A stretch of DNA of 64,000 nt from Phalacrocorax aristotelis (GCF_949628215.1 NC_134276.1:218508610-218572609), one strand, 5' to 3'. Positions 48,320 to 61,600 are shown, numbered from the stretch's first letter. Notes: a model not told the origin generated them from the letters alone. Made by a program: numbers and translations.

Positions 48320-49915
48320 CACCGGCCAGCGTGGGGGCTGGGTCCCTGCCCCACACGTGGGGGTGGCAGCAGCCGAGAGCCGCGGGCAAGACAAGGGCCA
48401 AGCGATGCCAAGTGATGCCAGGTGTTGGTCATGGACCCGCGATGGGGGAACGGGGTGCTGGGCGTGAGCACCCTGTTGCAGGGGTGCCATCCCCTTGGGC
48501 ATGCAGCCCCCCCGAGAAGGGCCAGGCTGGAGGGGGTTAAGGAGCTGCAGTGATGGGGAGAGGACCATGGCCAGGACTGGGCTTGCTGCCCACAGCCAGG
48601 GATCAGATAAGGGAACAGGGACCGGCGGCTCCCGGCGCGGCTCCAGCCATGGCTCCAGACACTCATCGTGGCTCCAGACACGCACCAGCAGCTCCTGCTC
48701 CCCAACGGGGACGCAGCACAGCCTGGCAGAGGCACCTGTGGCCTCCGGGGTCCCCACCACACTCAGGGGGCCTCAGATCCAAACCAGGGGGCTCCTGGCC
48801 GTGGGGCTGGGCCATAGGGCCCAGATGCAGGACACGGCCCCAAAGCGGGGTTGGGGTGCAGGATGTGGCCCCAGTGCAGGGTTAGGGTGCAGGATGCACG
48901 GTCCAGATGTGGGATGCAGCCCCAAAGCGGGGTTGGGGTGCAGGATGCACCAGCACCAGGCCCAGAGCAGGGGCTGGCAGATGCTTACACAAGGGGATGG
49001 GTGCCAGCATGGGCAGAGGCAGCACCTGCACAGTGTCCCCACACCCTGTTGATGCTGAGGCTGCTCCTTGGCTGAGTTGGGTTGCAAAGCAGGGCATCAC
49101 ACCCAGGAGGGACCCCGGCTTGGCAGCCCATGGTGGGTGCAGCATCTGTGCTTGCTCTGGGGATGCCACTGCGGTGCCACCTCCCTGTCACCCCCTTGCT
49201 GTGTCCCTCTGCATGGGGACACCGGGCAGGTCGGGCAGCGCAGGAGGGGAAGCAGGTAGGGGCGAAGAAACTGGGGTACAGCAGGGTGTGAAGGCAGGAG
49301 GTTGGGTGCAGGGTGTGAAGGTGGGGATGTGCAGGCAGGGTGGGGGTGCCGGCTGGACTCAGCCTGTATCCCAGGGCCAGAGCATCCTGAGACAAGGAGG
49401 GGCCCGCAGTGGGGGGGGCTCTGGTCTGGCTGGACCCCCCGTGCCCCCAGCAGACACCCTGCATGTGCTGGCCGGGCTGCGCCAAAGCCCTGTGAGCTCG
49501 ATGGGTGCAGGCAGCCAGCGGGAGGAGGGTGCCGGCTGCCTCCGACTGCTGGGCGCTGTACAGGGCAAGGCGCTCCGCCGCGCCGGACACGGCCGAGGGG
49601 CTCGTGCAGCGCCCGTCCCTGCCGCCGTGCCCCGCTGCACACTCCCCGTCACCGCGACGCAGGCTGCCGGCGGGCACGGCTCACCCACGGCTCTCCCACG
49701 GCTCACTGGTCACCGCCCCACGGTGCCTTTCATCCGCTGACGCACCCGCTGCCTGTGCCCACTGGCCGGTGCCCACCGGCTGCGGGGATGGTGCCAGGAC
49801 CACCATGGGGACGAGGTGGGCGCAGGGGTCCCCAGCCCGGGGTGCGCCTGCCCGATGCGGGGGTCCCCAGCCTGACGGCGGGTGCAGAGCTCAGCAGGGG
49901 CTCACACAGACAGCC
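48320..49915. other. Intergenic, with a short repeat at about 48,800-48,960; no gene seen
   Basis: Between the 21-bp array and the CPT1B polyA signal. At about 48,800-48,960 three or four imperfect copies of GGGGTTGGGGTGCAGGATG and related GATGTGGCCCC segments occur. A CpG-rich patch lies at about 49,560-49,800. No exon or known interspersed repeat is recognised. Confidence 0.5.
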
Positions 49916-49921
49916 TTTATT
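49916..49921 (-). terminator. CPT1B: Polyadenylation signal of CPT1B
   Basis: TTTATT on the plus strand is AATAAA on the minus strand, about 127 bp after the CPT1B stop codon (50,048-50,050), giving a short 3' UTR. Confidence 0.85.
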
Positions 49922-50047
49922 AGAAGCATGTACAGAGCAGCAACACCCTCGCTGCCCCCCCATCTCACCCAGTACCGCGGCTCAGAGTGGCCCCCACTGG
50001 CCCCGGCTCCATGGCCTCCCAAGCTGGGGTCTGAGACCACCCCTGCC

Positions 50048-53000
50048 TCACTTCCCCGCCTTCTCAACCGGCTTGTCGAAGAGCTCAGCGATGTCCAGCA
50101 TGGCCTGGCGGATGTTCCTCCCAAAGCGCTTTGAGTCCTGCAGGGCAGCACCCATGAACCCTGCTGTTCCCAGCCCCCCAAAATTGGGACCCAACCCCTC
50201 TGCCCCTGGGGCACCCTCTGTGCCCTGGGATCCCCGGCAGGTCCTCCAAGAGCAGCACCACACGCCTGGAGTGAGGTGGGAGTCCCACAGGCGAGGGGCT
50301 GGGATGCAGCAGGGCAGGGGTCCCACAGAAGAGGGGCTGGAACACAGTGGGGTGGGAGTCCCACAGGAGAGGGACCAGGACTCAGCAGGGTGGGGGTCTT
50401 ACAGGAGAAGGGCTGGGATGCAGCGGGGTTGGGGTCTTACAGGACAGGGGCCAGGATGTGGCAGGGTGAGGGGGTCCCACAGGAGAGGGGCTGGGATGCA
50501 GCAGGGTGGGGGTCCCAGAGGAGAGGGGCTGGGATGCAGCAGGGTGAGGGGGTCCCACAGGAGAGGGGCTGGGATGCAGTGGGGTCAGAGCCAGGGTCTG
50601 GGGGCTGCCCCAGGCCCACGGGGACCCCATAGGAGACCCCACAGCCCAGATAGCAACTGCAGCACCAGGAGAGACACCACTGCCTGCCCTGCCCAGGGAG
50701 CACCCCCAGCCCCCCAGCCCCAGCCCCGGGGCTCTCACCGTCTCAGAGCTGGAGAACTTGCTGGAGACATGGAAGGTGATGAGGTTCTCACCCGCGATGA
50801 TGTAGGAGACGCCGTAGCCATCATCTGCCACCTGTGGGGGGCGCATGAGCGGGGCCATGGCACCCCCGGGGGCACCGGGCACCCACCTGGGGTGCCCACT
50901 GTCGGCCCCCGCCTGTGCCATGGTGCTGGGGTTCCTCCGGTGTGGGGCACATCCCTGACCCAGACCCATGGACCAGTACGTGCAACAGACCCACACACCC
51001 ACCCCTTGCAGACCCACCTCCCTGCCCCCACACTCCCTGCTCCCCCCAGCCCTGCTGACCCCCCCGACGCCCCCCAGGGATGCTCACGGGGCCGAAGCCG
51101 CCGCCGGTGGAGACGTGGTCGGGGTACTTGCTCAGGTCGCACAGCTTCAGCTGCTGCTGCGGCGTCTGGCTGGTGGAGAGGCGCCAGGGCTCCGAGAGCA
51201 CCTGCCCGGACCGGGCGTCAGTGGTGCCGCCAAGCACCCCGCTGCACCCCACTGTGCTACAGTGCGCCCTGCTGCACCCCAGTGTGCCCCGCTGCACCCC
51301 ACTGTGCTACAGTGCGCCCTGCTGCACCCCAGTGTGCCCCGCTGCACCCCACTGTGCTACAGTGCGCCCTGCTGCACCCCAGTGTGCCCCGCTGCACCCT
51401 GCTGTGCTACAGTGCGCCCTGCTGCACCCCAGTGTGCCCCGCTGCACCCCACTGTGCTACAGTGCGCCCTGCTGCACCCCAGTGTGCCCTGCTGCACCCC
51501 ACTGTGCTACAGTGCGCCCTGCTGCACCCCAGTGTGCCCTGCTGCACCCTGCTGTGCTACAGTGCGCCCTGCTGCACCCCAGTGTGCCCCGCTGCACCCT
51601 GCTGTGCTACAGTGCGCCCTGCTGCACCCCAGTGTGCCCCGCTGCACCCCACTGTGCTACAGTGCGCCCTGCTGCACCCCAGTGTGCCCCGCTGCACCCC
51701 ACTGTGCTACAGTGCGCCCTGCTGCACCCCAGTGTGCCCCGCTGCACCCCACTGTGCTACAGTGCGCCCTGCTGCACCCCAGTGTGCCCCGCTGCACCCC
51801 ACTGTGCTACAGTGCGCCCTGCTGCACCCCAGTGTGCCCCGCTGCACCCCACTGTGCTACAGTGCGCCCTGCTGCACCCCAGTGTGCCCCGCTGCACCCC
51901 ACTGTGCTACAGTGCACCCTGCTGCACCCCAGTGTGCCCCGCTGCACCCCACTGTGCTACAGTGCACCCTGCTGCACCCCAGTGTGCCCCGCTGCACCCT
52001 GCTGTGCCCCGCTGCACCCCACTGTGCTACAGTGCACCCTGCTGCACCCCAGTGTGCCCCGCTGCACCCTGCTGTGCCCCGCTGCACCCCACTGTGCTAC
52101 AGTGCGCCCTGCTGCACCCCAGTGTGCCCCGCTGCACCCTGCTGTGCTACAGTGCGCCCTGCTGCACCCCAGTGTGCCCCGCTGCACCCTGCTGTGCCCT
52201 GCTGCACCCCACTGTGCTACAGTGCACCCTGCTGCACCCCAGTGTGCCCCGCTGCACCCCACTGTGCTACAGTGCGCCCTGCTGCACCCCAGTGTGCCCT
52301 GCTGCACCCCACTGTGCTACAGTGCGCCCTGCTGCACCCCAGTGTGCCCCGCTGCACCCCACTGTGCTACAGTGCACCCTGCTGCACCCCAGTGTGCCCC
52401 GCTGCACCCTGCTGTGCCCCGCTGCACCCCACTGTGCTACAGTGCACCCTGCTGCACCCCAGTGTGCCCCGCTGCACCCCACTGTGCTACAGTGCGCCCT
52501 GCTGCACCCCAGTGTGCCCCGCTGCACCCCACTGTGCTACAGTGCGCCCTGCTGCACCCCAGTGTGCCCCGCTGCACCCCACTGTGCTACAGTGCGCCCT
52601 GCTGCACCCCAGTGTGCCCCGCTGCACCCTGCTGTGCTACAGTGCGCCCTGCTGCACCCCAGTGTGCCCCGCTGCACCCTGCTGTGCTACAGTGCGCCCT
52701 GCTGCACCCCAGTGTGCCCCGCTGCACCCTGCTGTGCCCTGCTGCACCCCACTGTGCTACAGTGCACCCTGCTGCACCCCAGTGTGCCCCGCTGCACCCC
52801 GCTGTGCTACAGTGCGCCCTGCTGCACCCCAGTGTGCCCCGCTGCACCCTGCTGTGCCCCGCTGCACCCCACTGTGCTACAGTGCACCCTGCTGCACCCC
52901 AGTGTGCCCCGCTGCACCCCACTGTGCTACAGTGCGCCCTGCTGCACCCCAGTGTGCCCTGCTGCACCCCACTGTGCTACAGTGCGCCCTGCTGCACCCC

Positions 53001-56000
53001 AGTGTGCCCCGCTGCACCCCACTGTGCTACAGTGCACCCTGCTGCACCCCAGTGTGCCCTGCTGCACCCCACTGTGCTACAGTGCGCCCTGCTGCACCCC
53101 AGTGTGCCCCGCTGCACCCTGCTGTGCCCCGCTGCACCCCACTGTGCTACAGTGCGCCCTGCTGCACCCCAGTGTGCCCCGCTGCACCCCACTGTGCTAC
53201 AGTGCGCCCTGCTGCACCCCAGTGTGCCCCGCTGCACCCCACTGTGCTACAGTGCACCCTGCTGCACCCCAGTGTGCCCTGCTGCACCCCAGTGTGCCCC
53301 GCTGCACCCTGCTGTGCCCCGCTGCACCCCACTGTGCTACAGTGCACCCTGCTGCACCCCACTGCACCCTGCTGCACCCCACTGCGCCGCAATGCACCCC
53401 ACTGTGCCCCAATGCACTCTGCTGCACCCCGCTGCACCCCTCTGCGCCCTGCTGTGCCCCATTCTGCTGCACCCCGCTGCACCCTGCTGCACCCCACTGT
53501 GCCCCAATGCACTCTGCTGCACCCTGCTGCACCCCACTGCACCCCTCTGTGCCCTGCGGTGCCCCATTCTGCTGCACCCCACTGTGCCCCAATGCACTCT
53601 GCCGCACCCTGCTGCACCCCACTGCACCCCTCTGTGCCCTGCGGTGCCCCATTCTGCTGCACCCCACTGTGCCCCAATGCACTCTGCTGCACCCTGCTGC
53701 ACCCCCCTGTGCCCTGCTGCACCCCACTGTGCCCCAATGCACTCTGCTGCACCCCGCTGCACCCCACTGCCCGCGGGCGCATGCGGCCTGGCAGGTACGT
53801 GCGTGCTGGTGTCACCGTGTGGGGCACAGGCAGTGACATGTCGACGATGGCAGCTGGACGTGTGCGCCCAGGCCACGTGCAGCACGTCAGCCCTTGCACA
53901 CGCGTGTGCTGGTGACACATGTAAGGGGCGGGGTGGTTTTTCCCCTGCGCGCCCACGCAGTGTCCCGCGCGCTGCGTGCGTCGCTGTCGCGGCGCGGTGC
54001 TGCGAGCCCCTGCGCCCGCCCGGGCTCACCTGGGCCAGAAAGGGGGACTGCACCCCCAGGTAGCGGGACACCACGTAGAGGCAGAAGAGGTGACGGTCAA
54101 TGCCGGCCCCGGTCATGGCCATGCGGTACATGTGCTGGTGCTTCTCGGCTGCCAGCTTGAAGAGCCGCTGGCGCTCGGCTCGCTGCGGGGAGAGCCGGGC
54201 TCAGGGCCGGTGGAGGCAGGGGTCCCATCACCCCCCACCTGGCCACCCCGGGTGCTCTGCGTGGGATGAGTCCTCCTGGGTCCTGCCCGGGGGAGGCAAC
54301 GGCTGTGCAGCTCTGGGGGAGAGATCCTGAGGGATGGGGACCTCTCCCAGGGACAGGGATGTCCCCAAGGGATGGGGACCACTCCCAGGGCCATGGATGT
54401 CCCCAAGGGGTGGGGACCTCACCTAGGGACGGGGGTGTCTCCGAGGGATGGGGACCTCACCCAGGGACAGGGGTGACCCCAAGGGATGGGGACCTCACCC
54501 AGGGACAGGGACCCCCTCCAGAGATGGACACTTTCTCTGGGGATGGGGATGTCCCCAAGGAATAGGGACCTCTCCCAGAGATGGGCCCACCCCCGAGAGA
54601 TAGAAGCCTTCGTGAGAGACGGGGACCTCCCTCTGTGAGGGATGAGGACCCCCTCCAGAGATGGGCACTTTCTCCAGGGACAGGGTCCAGGTTCCAGGAA
54701 TAGGAACATCTGTCAGAGGTGGGGACCTCCCCAGGGGTTGAGGAGCACTGTGAGGCATGGGCACCTCCCCCAGTGACAGGGACGTCTGTGAGGGATGGGG
54801 ACCTCCCCAGGGGATGGGACCACCACGGCAGAGCCAGCCATGCCGGGACAGCCCCGACCCGGCTGGGGACAGCAGGATGGAGCCAAGGGCTTGGAGGGGA
54901 GGTCCAGGGGGAGCGGCTGGGGGGCCGGAGACCCTGGCGCATTGCTCACAGTCTGCCGGGCGTCTGCCATGCTGCGCACGAAGGCAGTGGACTCGGCGGT
55001 GCAGGACCTTACTGTCTCCGTCCGGCCCTCGCGGAAGAGTCGTGTCATGGAGGCCTCGTAGGTGAGGCAGAAGCGGCCCTTGTCCTGCGGAGAGGCCGGG
55101 TCACACCGGGGCAGGCCCGGAGGATGCTGGCCTGTCCCTGTCCCCATCCCCGTCCCCTTCCCCATCCCATCCTCACCCTTGCCCCCATCCCATCCTCATC
55201 CCTGCCTCCATTTCTAGCCCCATCCCTGTCCCTGTCCCTGTCCCAGTCCCTGTCCCATCTCCATCCCCATTCCTTTCCCCATTCTGTCCCCATTCTGTCC
55301 CTATCCCATCCTCATCCCCATCCGCATCCCCATCCCACCCCGACCCATCCCCATCCCACCCCGACCCATCCCCATCCCATCCCATCCCGTCCCCGTGCCG
55401 TCTGGGGCAGCTCACGCGGAAGTGGGCGAGCTGCAGGGAGATCTGGATGAAGGCATCGGGGCTGGTCCGGCACTTCTTGATCAGCCCCTTCCCGAAGTCG
55501 GAGAACTGGAAGCAGCAGAAGTCCACGTCGTCGGCCAGCGCCTTGGCCAGGCGGTAGGAGCCCTCGATGGCGGCACGGCACTGCGGAGAGGCGCAGCCAT
55601 GGCGGGCAGGGCGATAGCACCAGCCCCGCCGTCGCCCGGGGTGGGGGGCACTGATGGCCCAGCCCCAGCCCCGGGCACGGCCAGTGGCACCGCGACACCG
55701 GAGGGCCGACGGGACCCCTGCGCACTGATGCCGTGGGGCGCAGGGGGTGGCTGGGGTGCAGAGAGCCCACCCTGCTGCCGTGGGGAACAGGAGGACCCCG
55801 AGAGCCTGCCCGCAGCACCAGGGCGGGGGGCCTTGGGGGTCGGACCCACCTCCTGGGGGATGTCCCACTGGAGGCGCTGAGGGGGGGCCAGCCGCGTGTC
55901 GGGCTCCCCCAGGCAGTGCCCTGCCTCGGTGTAGCCCAGCTGGAATTTGTCTGTCGCCAGGGTGAACTGGGGGGAGAGGTGCCCCTGAGTGTGAGGCCCC

Positions 56001-58524
56001 CTGAGCCCACCACCATCGCCCCATCACCCCCCAATCCACCTCCCAGCTGCCCCACTCACCCCAGGGTGGTCCCAAGCCCCCCTCCTCCACAGCCCCACTC
56101 ACCCCAGCTTGTCCCAGGACTCGCCCCAGGGCAGCCCCGTGGGATCCCCCTCCACTCAAGAAGGGGTTCCTCAGCCTGGGGGTCCATAACAAGGGTGTCC
56201 ACATAGGGGTCCCCAGCCCCTGGGTGCCCAATAGGGGAGCCCAGCCTGGGGTGCTCCCCCCGCCCCCCCGTTACCTCCCAGAGGTGCCCGATGATGGGTG
56301 CATCGGCCCAGGAGTGCTCAGCGTTGGCCCCCAGCTTCCCGTTCTTGTAGACCACCAGGGTGAAGGACTTGTCGAACCAGCTGTGGGGAGGGGGGGTGAG
56401 GGCAGGGTGGGTGCTGCGGGGAGGGTCCTGGGGTGGGGGGGGGTGGGGAGGGGTGCCCACCGGTCGTAGCACTGGCCGTGCAGCAGGGACTTGGCGTAGG
56501 CGTCCATGCAGCCCTCCTGGCTGGGGCTGTAGCCGTGCTCCTCCTCGTCCAGCGTCAGGAAGAAGGCCGCCCGCTCGATGGCGTCCAGTGACACCTTGTT
56601 CTTGCCGTGGCTGAAGAACCGGGCTCGAGCCTCGGCCCAGGGCACCCTGCCGGCACGGCCAGCGTGAGGGCGCGTGGGGCTGCCGACGCCCAGACCCACC
56701 ACCATGCGCTGAGCCCCCTGAGCCCACTGCCCCGACCCACGCAGCAGCCCCCACCCACGGGTGGCCCCAGGGTCTGGCACCAGGAGCGTGAGTGTGGGGC
56801 TGTCCTGCAAAACCCCCTGAGCCCACCACCCCAACCCACAACCCCAGGTGGCCCCAGGGTTCTAGCACCAGGAGCCATGAGGATGTGGGGCTGGTGACGC
56901 CCACCACCCAGCCAAGTCCCCTGAACCCACCGACCCCATGTCCCGACCCACATTGCAGCCCCCAGCCCCAACCCATGGGTGGCCCCAGGGTCCCCATCCC
57001 AGAGCACCTCGTCCATCCCCCCGTGCCCTGCTCCCGCCGCCCCGGGCAGCGTGCACAGCACCCACAGCCCGCCCAGAGCGCGGGGACCCCGTGGTGGAGC
57101 CGGCACCTCTCGCCGGCGGTGAGTGCCGCCAGCCGCTCCTCGCCGGGCTGGGGGGGCGAGGGGTCGTCCAGGATGCGCTGGAACTGCAGCTCCAGGTCGC
57201 GGGGCCGCAGCACCTGCCCCCCGTAGTAGAGCCAGACCTTGTAGAAGCGGCCCTTGTGGTAGACGGCCAGGTGCTTGCTGTCCACCAGGTGCAGCAGCGT
57301 GTCTGGCGGGGGGACACCGGTGTCACGGCCACCCCACGGACCCTGCGTGGGGGATGGGGTGCCCCCCAGCCCCCTTACCCTTCTCCTTGCCGGGGATGCG
57401 GGTGGTGTTGAACATCCGTTCCGACTGGTAGGAGCACATGGGCACAATGCCCAGCGCCATCATCTGTGCGGGGCAGCGGTGAGCGGGGGGCTGGGGCACC
57501 TGCGCCCCACCTCCAACCCCTGCACCCCCAAACCCTGGCCTCCCTGAGCCCCCCAAAGCCCACCTGAGCTCCCCGGCAGCCGCAGGACCTCGTGCCAGCC
57601 TCATGGCGACTCCCGCCCTGGCCCTACCCCTGCCCCACAGCCTCCCCAGCCCCCCTGCTCTCCCCAAACCCCGTAGCCCCACCGTCCCCCCGCAGCCCCC
57701 CAGGGTGCTCACAGGGGGGATCTCCCCGCGGTCCAGCTTGCGGCGGTAGAGCAGCATGGCGTGCACCGTGTTACCTGCCCGGGCAGCCTGGATGCGGCTG
57801 GGGGTCACGTAGAGGAAATCCTGGGGACGAGGGATGGGGCTTGGTGATGATGCTGGGGTGCACCTGGAGGGGGTTTCGGTCATGCTGGCAGTCCCCCTGT
57901 CCGTCCCCCCCTTACCATGGCGTAGTAGTTGCTGTTGACCATGAGCGGGCTGCGGCTGTGCAGGTAGATGTACTGCTCCCACCAGTCGCTCACCTGCGGG
58001 GACAGGGACGGGGATGGGGACAGGGTACAGGACCCCCTGCCCCTAATGACCCAGCTGGGGCACCAAGTGCTCCCTTCCCATGATTGTGGGGGGAGAGCAG
58101 GACTGTGGGCTTGGGTGGGGGTCAACATCCCTGGTGCTGGAGGTGAGGACCACCACTGCTTCCCCCCCCACCCCATCACCAGGGAAGCCCAGGGCACTCA
58201 CATAGTTGGTTGTCCACCAGGACTTGAGGATCAGGTACTTCTGAAGCCGTGGAGCTGTCTTCTCCTTGAATTCCTTGGCCAGAGCCTCCATCTTACTGTA
58301 CTTCTCATCATCCATTAGCGGGCGCACTGACTCCAGGTACTGCAGGGAGGGGGCTCGGTGTGACACCCCCCATCCCCATCCCACCACAGACAGACCCATC
58401 CTGTCCCATCCCAGCCCCTTACCCGGCTGATGGTGGCCTCCACAGGGGGCACGGGGAGCTTGGGCAGAGAGGTCTGGAAGCTGTACAGCAGGGGCTTACG
58501 GACAGACAGCACCTTCATCAGCGC
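50048..58524 (-). CDS. CPT1B: Carnitine O-palmitoyltransferase 1, muscle isoform (3' fifteen coding exons)
   Basis: Exons in gene order: 58,524-58,423; 58,339-58,202; 57,993-57,916; 57,820-57,713; 57,463-57,379; 57,302-57,107; 56,646-56,461; 56,380-56,275; 55,966-55,850; 55,580-55,416; 55,084-54,950; 54,182-54,030; 51,201-51,088; 50,831-50,739; 50,137-50,048. All join in frame across GT-AG introns and encode 621 residues, matching about residues 152-772 of human CPT1B. The N-terminal 150 or so, with both membrane segments, lie beyond the right edge. CPT1 sits in the outer mitochondrial membrane and makes long-chain acylcarnitines for beta-oxidation. The catalytic histidine is in [11 protein letters not shown] (codon 56,316-56,314). 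[31 protein letters not shown] and [16 protein letters not shown] are intact. [11 protein letters not shown] and [12 protein letters not shown] favour CPT1B over CPT1A. The gene looks functional. Confidence 0.96.
50270..50600. repeat. Intronic minisatellite of about 37-40 bp in CPT1B
   Basis: Around eight or nine imperfect units contain GTCCCACAGGAGAGGGGCTG followed by GGATGCAGCAGGGTG. They fill about half of the last CPT1B intron (50,138-50,738). Confidence 0.75.
51228..53770. repeat. 50-bp minisatellite in a CPT1B intron
   Basis: The dominant unit is 50 bp and composite: a 30-bp part (GCTGCACCCCACTGTGCTAC then AGTGCGCCCT) plus a 20-bp part (GCTGCACCCCAGTGTGCCCC). Extra 20-bp parts are inserted in places, for example near 51,990, 52,070 and 52,190. 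From about 53,340 to 53,770 the array degenerates into units with CCCCAATGCACTCTGCTGC and GCCCCATTCTGCTGC. The array almost fills the 2.8-kb intron 51,202-54,029 and starts about 27 bp from the acceptor of the exon at 51,201. Long open frames on both strands are by-products. Confidence 0.95.
54260..54810. repeat. Intronic GGGATGGGGACCTC-type minisatellite in CPT1B
   Basis: The intron 54,183-54,949 contains a dozen or more degenerate units around GGGATGGGGACCTC, CCCAGGGACAGGG and TGTCCCCAAG, about 37-42 bp each. No exon inside. Confidence 0.75.
55135..55395. repeat. Intronic CCCATCC / CCTGTCCC simple repeat in CPT1B
   Basis: Pyrimidine-rich hexamer-like repeats (CCCATC, CCTGTC, CATCCCCATCC) occupy most of the intron 55,085-55,415. 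On the transcribed (minus) sense strand this is G/A-rich. Confidence 0.75.
56655..57010. repeat. Intronic repeat of about 110-120 bp in CPT1B, roughly three copies
   Basis: Each copy contains CCCCTGAGCCCACC, then CCCCAACCCAC or similar, then GGTGGCCCCAGGGT, then CACCAGGAGC. Copies start near 56,665, 56,785 and 56,890. They fill most of the intron 56,647-57,106. Confidence 0.65.
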
Positions 58525-58635
58525 CTGGAGGAAACACGGAGAAGATGGAGGGGACGGCGCAGACCTGCAGGACCGTTGCCATGCCGTGCATCACCCGTGC
58601 ACCAGCTCCTGCTGCTGGCTCCGGGACTCCTCCGT

Positions 58636-61600
58636 GGTCCTGCTACACCTCCAGCCAGGTCCCGGCCCTCCATCCTCCTGCTGCACCCGCAGCCACGTCC
58701 CGGCCCTCCATCCTCCTGCTGCACCGCAGCCACGTCCCAGCCATCCATCCTCCTGCTGCACCCGCAGCCACGTCCCGGCCATCCATCCTCCTGCTGCACC
58801 CGCAGCCATGTCCCAGCCCTCCATCCTCCTGCTGCACCCGCAGCCACGTCCCGGCCCTCCATCCTCCTGCTGCACCCGCAGCCAGGACCTAGCCCCCCAT
58901 CCTCCTGCTGCACCCGCAGCCACGTCCCGGCCCTCCATCCTCCTGCTGCACCCGCAGCCATGTCCCGGACCTCCATCCTCCTGCTGCACCCACAGCCACG
59001 TCCCAGCCATCCATCCTCCTGCTGCACCCGCAGCCACGTCCCAGCCATCCATCCTCCTGCTGCACCCGCAGCCACGTCCCGGCCCTCCATCCTCCTGCTG
59101 CACCCGCAGCCACGTCCCGGCCCTCCATCCTCCTGCTGCACCCGCATCCGCGTCCCGGCCCTCCATCCTCCTGCTGCACCCGCAGCCATGTCCCGGCCCT
59201 CCATCCTCCTGCTGCACCCACAGCCACGTCCCAGCCATCCATCCTCCTGCTGCACCCGCAGCCACGTCCCAGCCATCCATCCTCCTGCTGCACCCGCAGC
59301 CACGTCCCGGCCCTCCATCCTCCTGCTGCACCCGCAGCCACGTCCCAGCCATCCATCCTCCTGCTGCACCCGCATCCGCATCCCGGCCCTCCATCCTCCT
59401 GCTGCACCCGCAGCCACGTCCCGGCCCTCCATCCTCCTGCTGCAACCGCAGCCGCGTCCCGGCCCTCCATCCTCCTGCTGCACCCGCAGCCACGTCCCGG
59501 CACTCCATCCTCCTGCTGCACCCGCAGCCACGTCCCGGCCCTCCATCCTCCTGCTGCACCCGCAGCCACGTCCCGGCACTCCATCCTCCTGCTGCACCCG
59601 CAGCCACGTCCCGGCCATCCATCCTCCTGCTGCACCCGAAGCCACGTCCCGGCACTCCATCCTCCTGCTGCACCCGCAGCCACGTCCCAGCCCTCCATTC
59701 TCCTGCTGCACCTGAGCCAGGTCCCAGCCCTCCATCCTCCTGCTGCACCCGCAGCCGCGTCCCAGCCCTCCATCCTCCTGCTGCACCCGCAGCCACGTCC
59801 CGGCACTCCATCCTCCTGCTGCACCCGCAGCCGCGTCCCAGCCCTCCATCCTCCTGCTGCACCCGCAGCCACGTCCCAGCCATCCATCCTCCTGCTGCAC
59901 CCGCAGCCACGTCCCGGCCCTCCATCCTCCTGCTGCACCCGCAGCCGCGTCCCAGCCATCCATCCTCCTGCTGCACCTGAGTCACGTCCCGGCCCTCCAT
60001 CCTCCTGCTGCACCCGCAGCCACGTCCCGGCCCTCCATCCTCCTGCTGCACCCGCAGCCACGTCCCGGCCCTCCATCCTCCTGCTGCACCCGCAGCCACG
60101 TCCCGGCCCTCCATCCTCCTGCTGCACCCGCAGCCACGTCCCGGCCCTCCATCCTCCTGCTGCACCCGCAGCCACGTCTCGGCCCTCCATCCTCCTGCTG
60201 CACCCGCAGCCGCGTCCCAGCCCTCCATCCTCCTGCTGCACCCGCAGCCAGGACCCAGCCCTCCATCCTCCTGCTGCACCCGCAGCCACGTCCCAGCCAT
60301 CCATCCTCCTGCTGCACCCACAGCCACGTCCCGGCACTCCATCCTCCTGCTGCACCCGCAGCCACGTCCCGGCCCTCCATCCTCCTGCTGCACCCGCAGC
60401 CACGTCCCGGCACTCCATCCTCCTGCTGCACCCGCAGCCGCGTCCCAGCCATCCATCCTCCTGCTGCACCTGAGCCAGGTCCCGGCACTCCATCCTCCTG
60501 CTGCACCCGCAGCCACGTCCCAGCCCTCCATCCTCCTGCTGCACCCGCAGCCACGTCCCGGCCATCCATCCTCCTGCTGCACCTGAGCCAGGTCCCGGCA
60601 CTCCATCCTCCTGCTGCACCCGCAGCCACGTCCCAGCCCTCCATCCTCCTGCTGCACCAGCAGCCGCGTCCCAGACCTCCATCCTCCTGCTGCACCCGCA
60701 GCCGCGTCCCAGCCATCCATCCTCCTGCTGCACCCGCAGCCACGTCCCGGCCCTCCATCCTCCTGCTGCACCTGAGCCAGGTCCCGCCCCTCCATCCTCC
60801 TGCTGCACCCGCAGCCACGTCCCGGCCCTCCATCCTCCTGCTGCACCCGCAGCCACGTACCGGCCCTCCATCCTCCTGCTGCACCCGCAGCCAGGACCCG
60901 GCCCTCCATCCTCCTGCTGCACCCGCAGCCACGTCCCAGCCCTCCATACTCCTGCTGCACCCGCAGCCAGGACCCAGCCATCCATCCTCCTGCTGCACCC
61001 GCAGCCACGTCCCGGCCCTCCATCCTCCTGCTGCACCCGCAGCCGCGTCCCGGCCCTCCATCCTCCTGCTGCACCTGAGCCAGGTCCTGGCCCTCCATCC
61101 TCCTGCTGCACCCGCAGCCACGTCCCGGCCCTCCATCCTCCTGCTGCACCCGCAGCCATGTCCCAGCCCTCCATCCTCCTGCTGTACCCGCAGCCGCGTC
61201 CCAGCCCTCCATCCTCCTGCTGCACCCGCAGCCACGTCCCAGCCCTCCATCCTCCTGCTGCACCCGCAGCCACGTCCCAGCCATCCATCCTCCTGCTGCA
61301 CCCGCAGCCACGTCCCGGCCCTCCATCCTCCTGCTGCACCCGCAGCCACGTCCCAGCCCTCCATCCTCCTGCTGCACCCGCAGCCACGTCCCGGCACTCC
61401 ATCCTCCTGCTGCACCCGCAGCCACGTCCCGGCCCTCCATCCTCCTGCTGCACCCGCAGCCACGTCCCAGCCCTCCATCCTCCTGCTGCACCCGCAGCCA
61501 CGTCCCGGCCCTCCATCCTCCTGCTGCACCCGCAGCCACGTCCCGGCCATCCATCCTCCTGCTGCACCTGAGCCAGGTCCCGGCACTCCATCCTCCTGCT

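Noticed and set aside
48251-48760. Minus-strand 168-codon frame beside the 21-bp array
   Set aside because: No domain, signal peptide or splice evidence; composition is that of surrounding non-coding DNA.
49302-53915. A 1,537-codon plus-strand cysteine/proline-rich frame
   Set aside because: It runs antisense through four CPT1B exons and the 50-bp intronic array; it is open only because the units lack stops.
50048-58524. CPT1A or CPT1C instead of CPT1B
   Set aside because: [44 protein letters not shown] and GHCLG fit CPT1B as remembered better than CPT1A; CPT1C is, to my knowledge, a mammalian gene.
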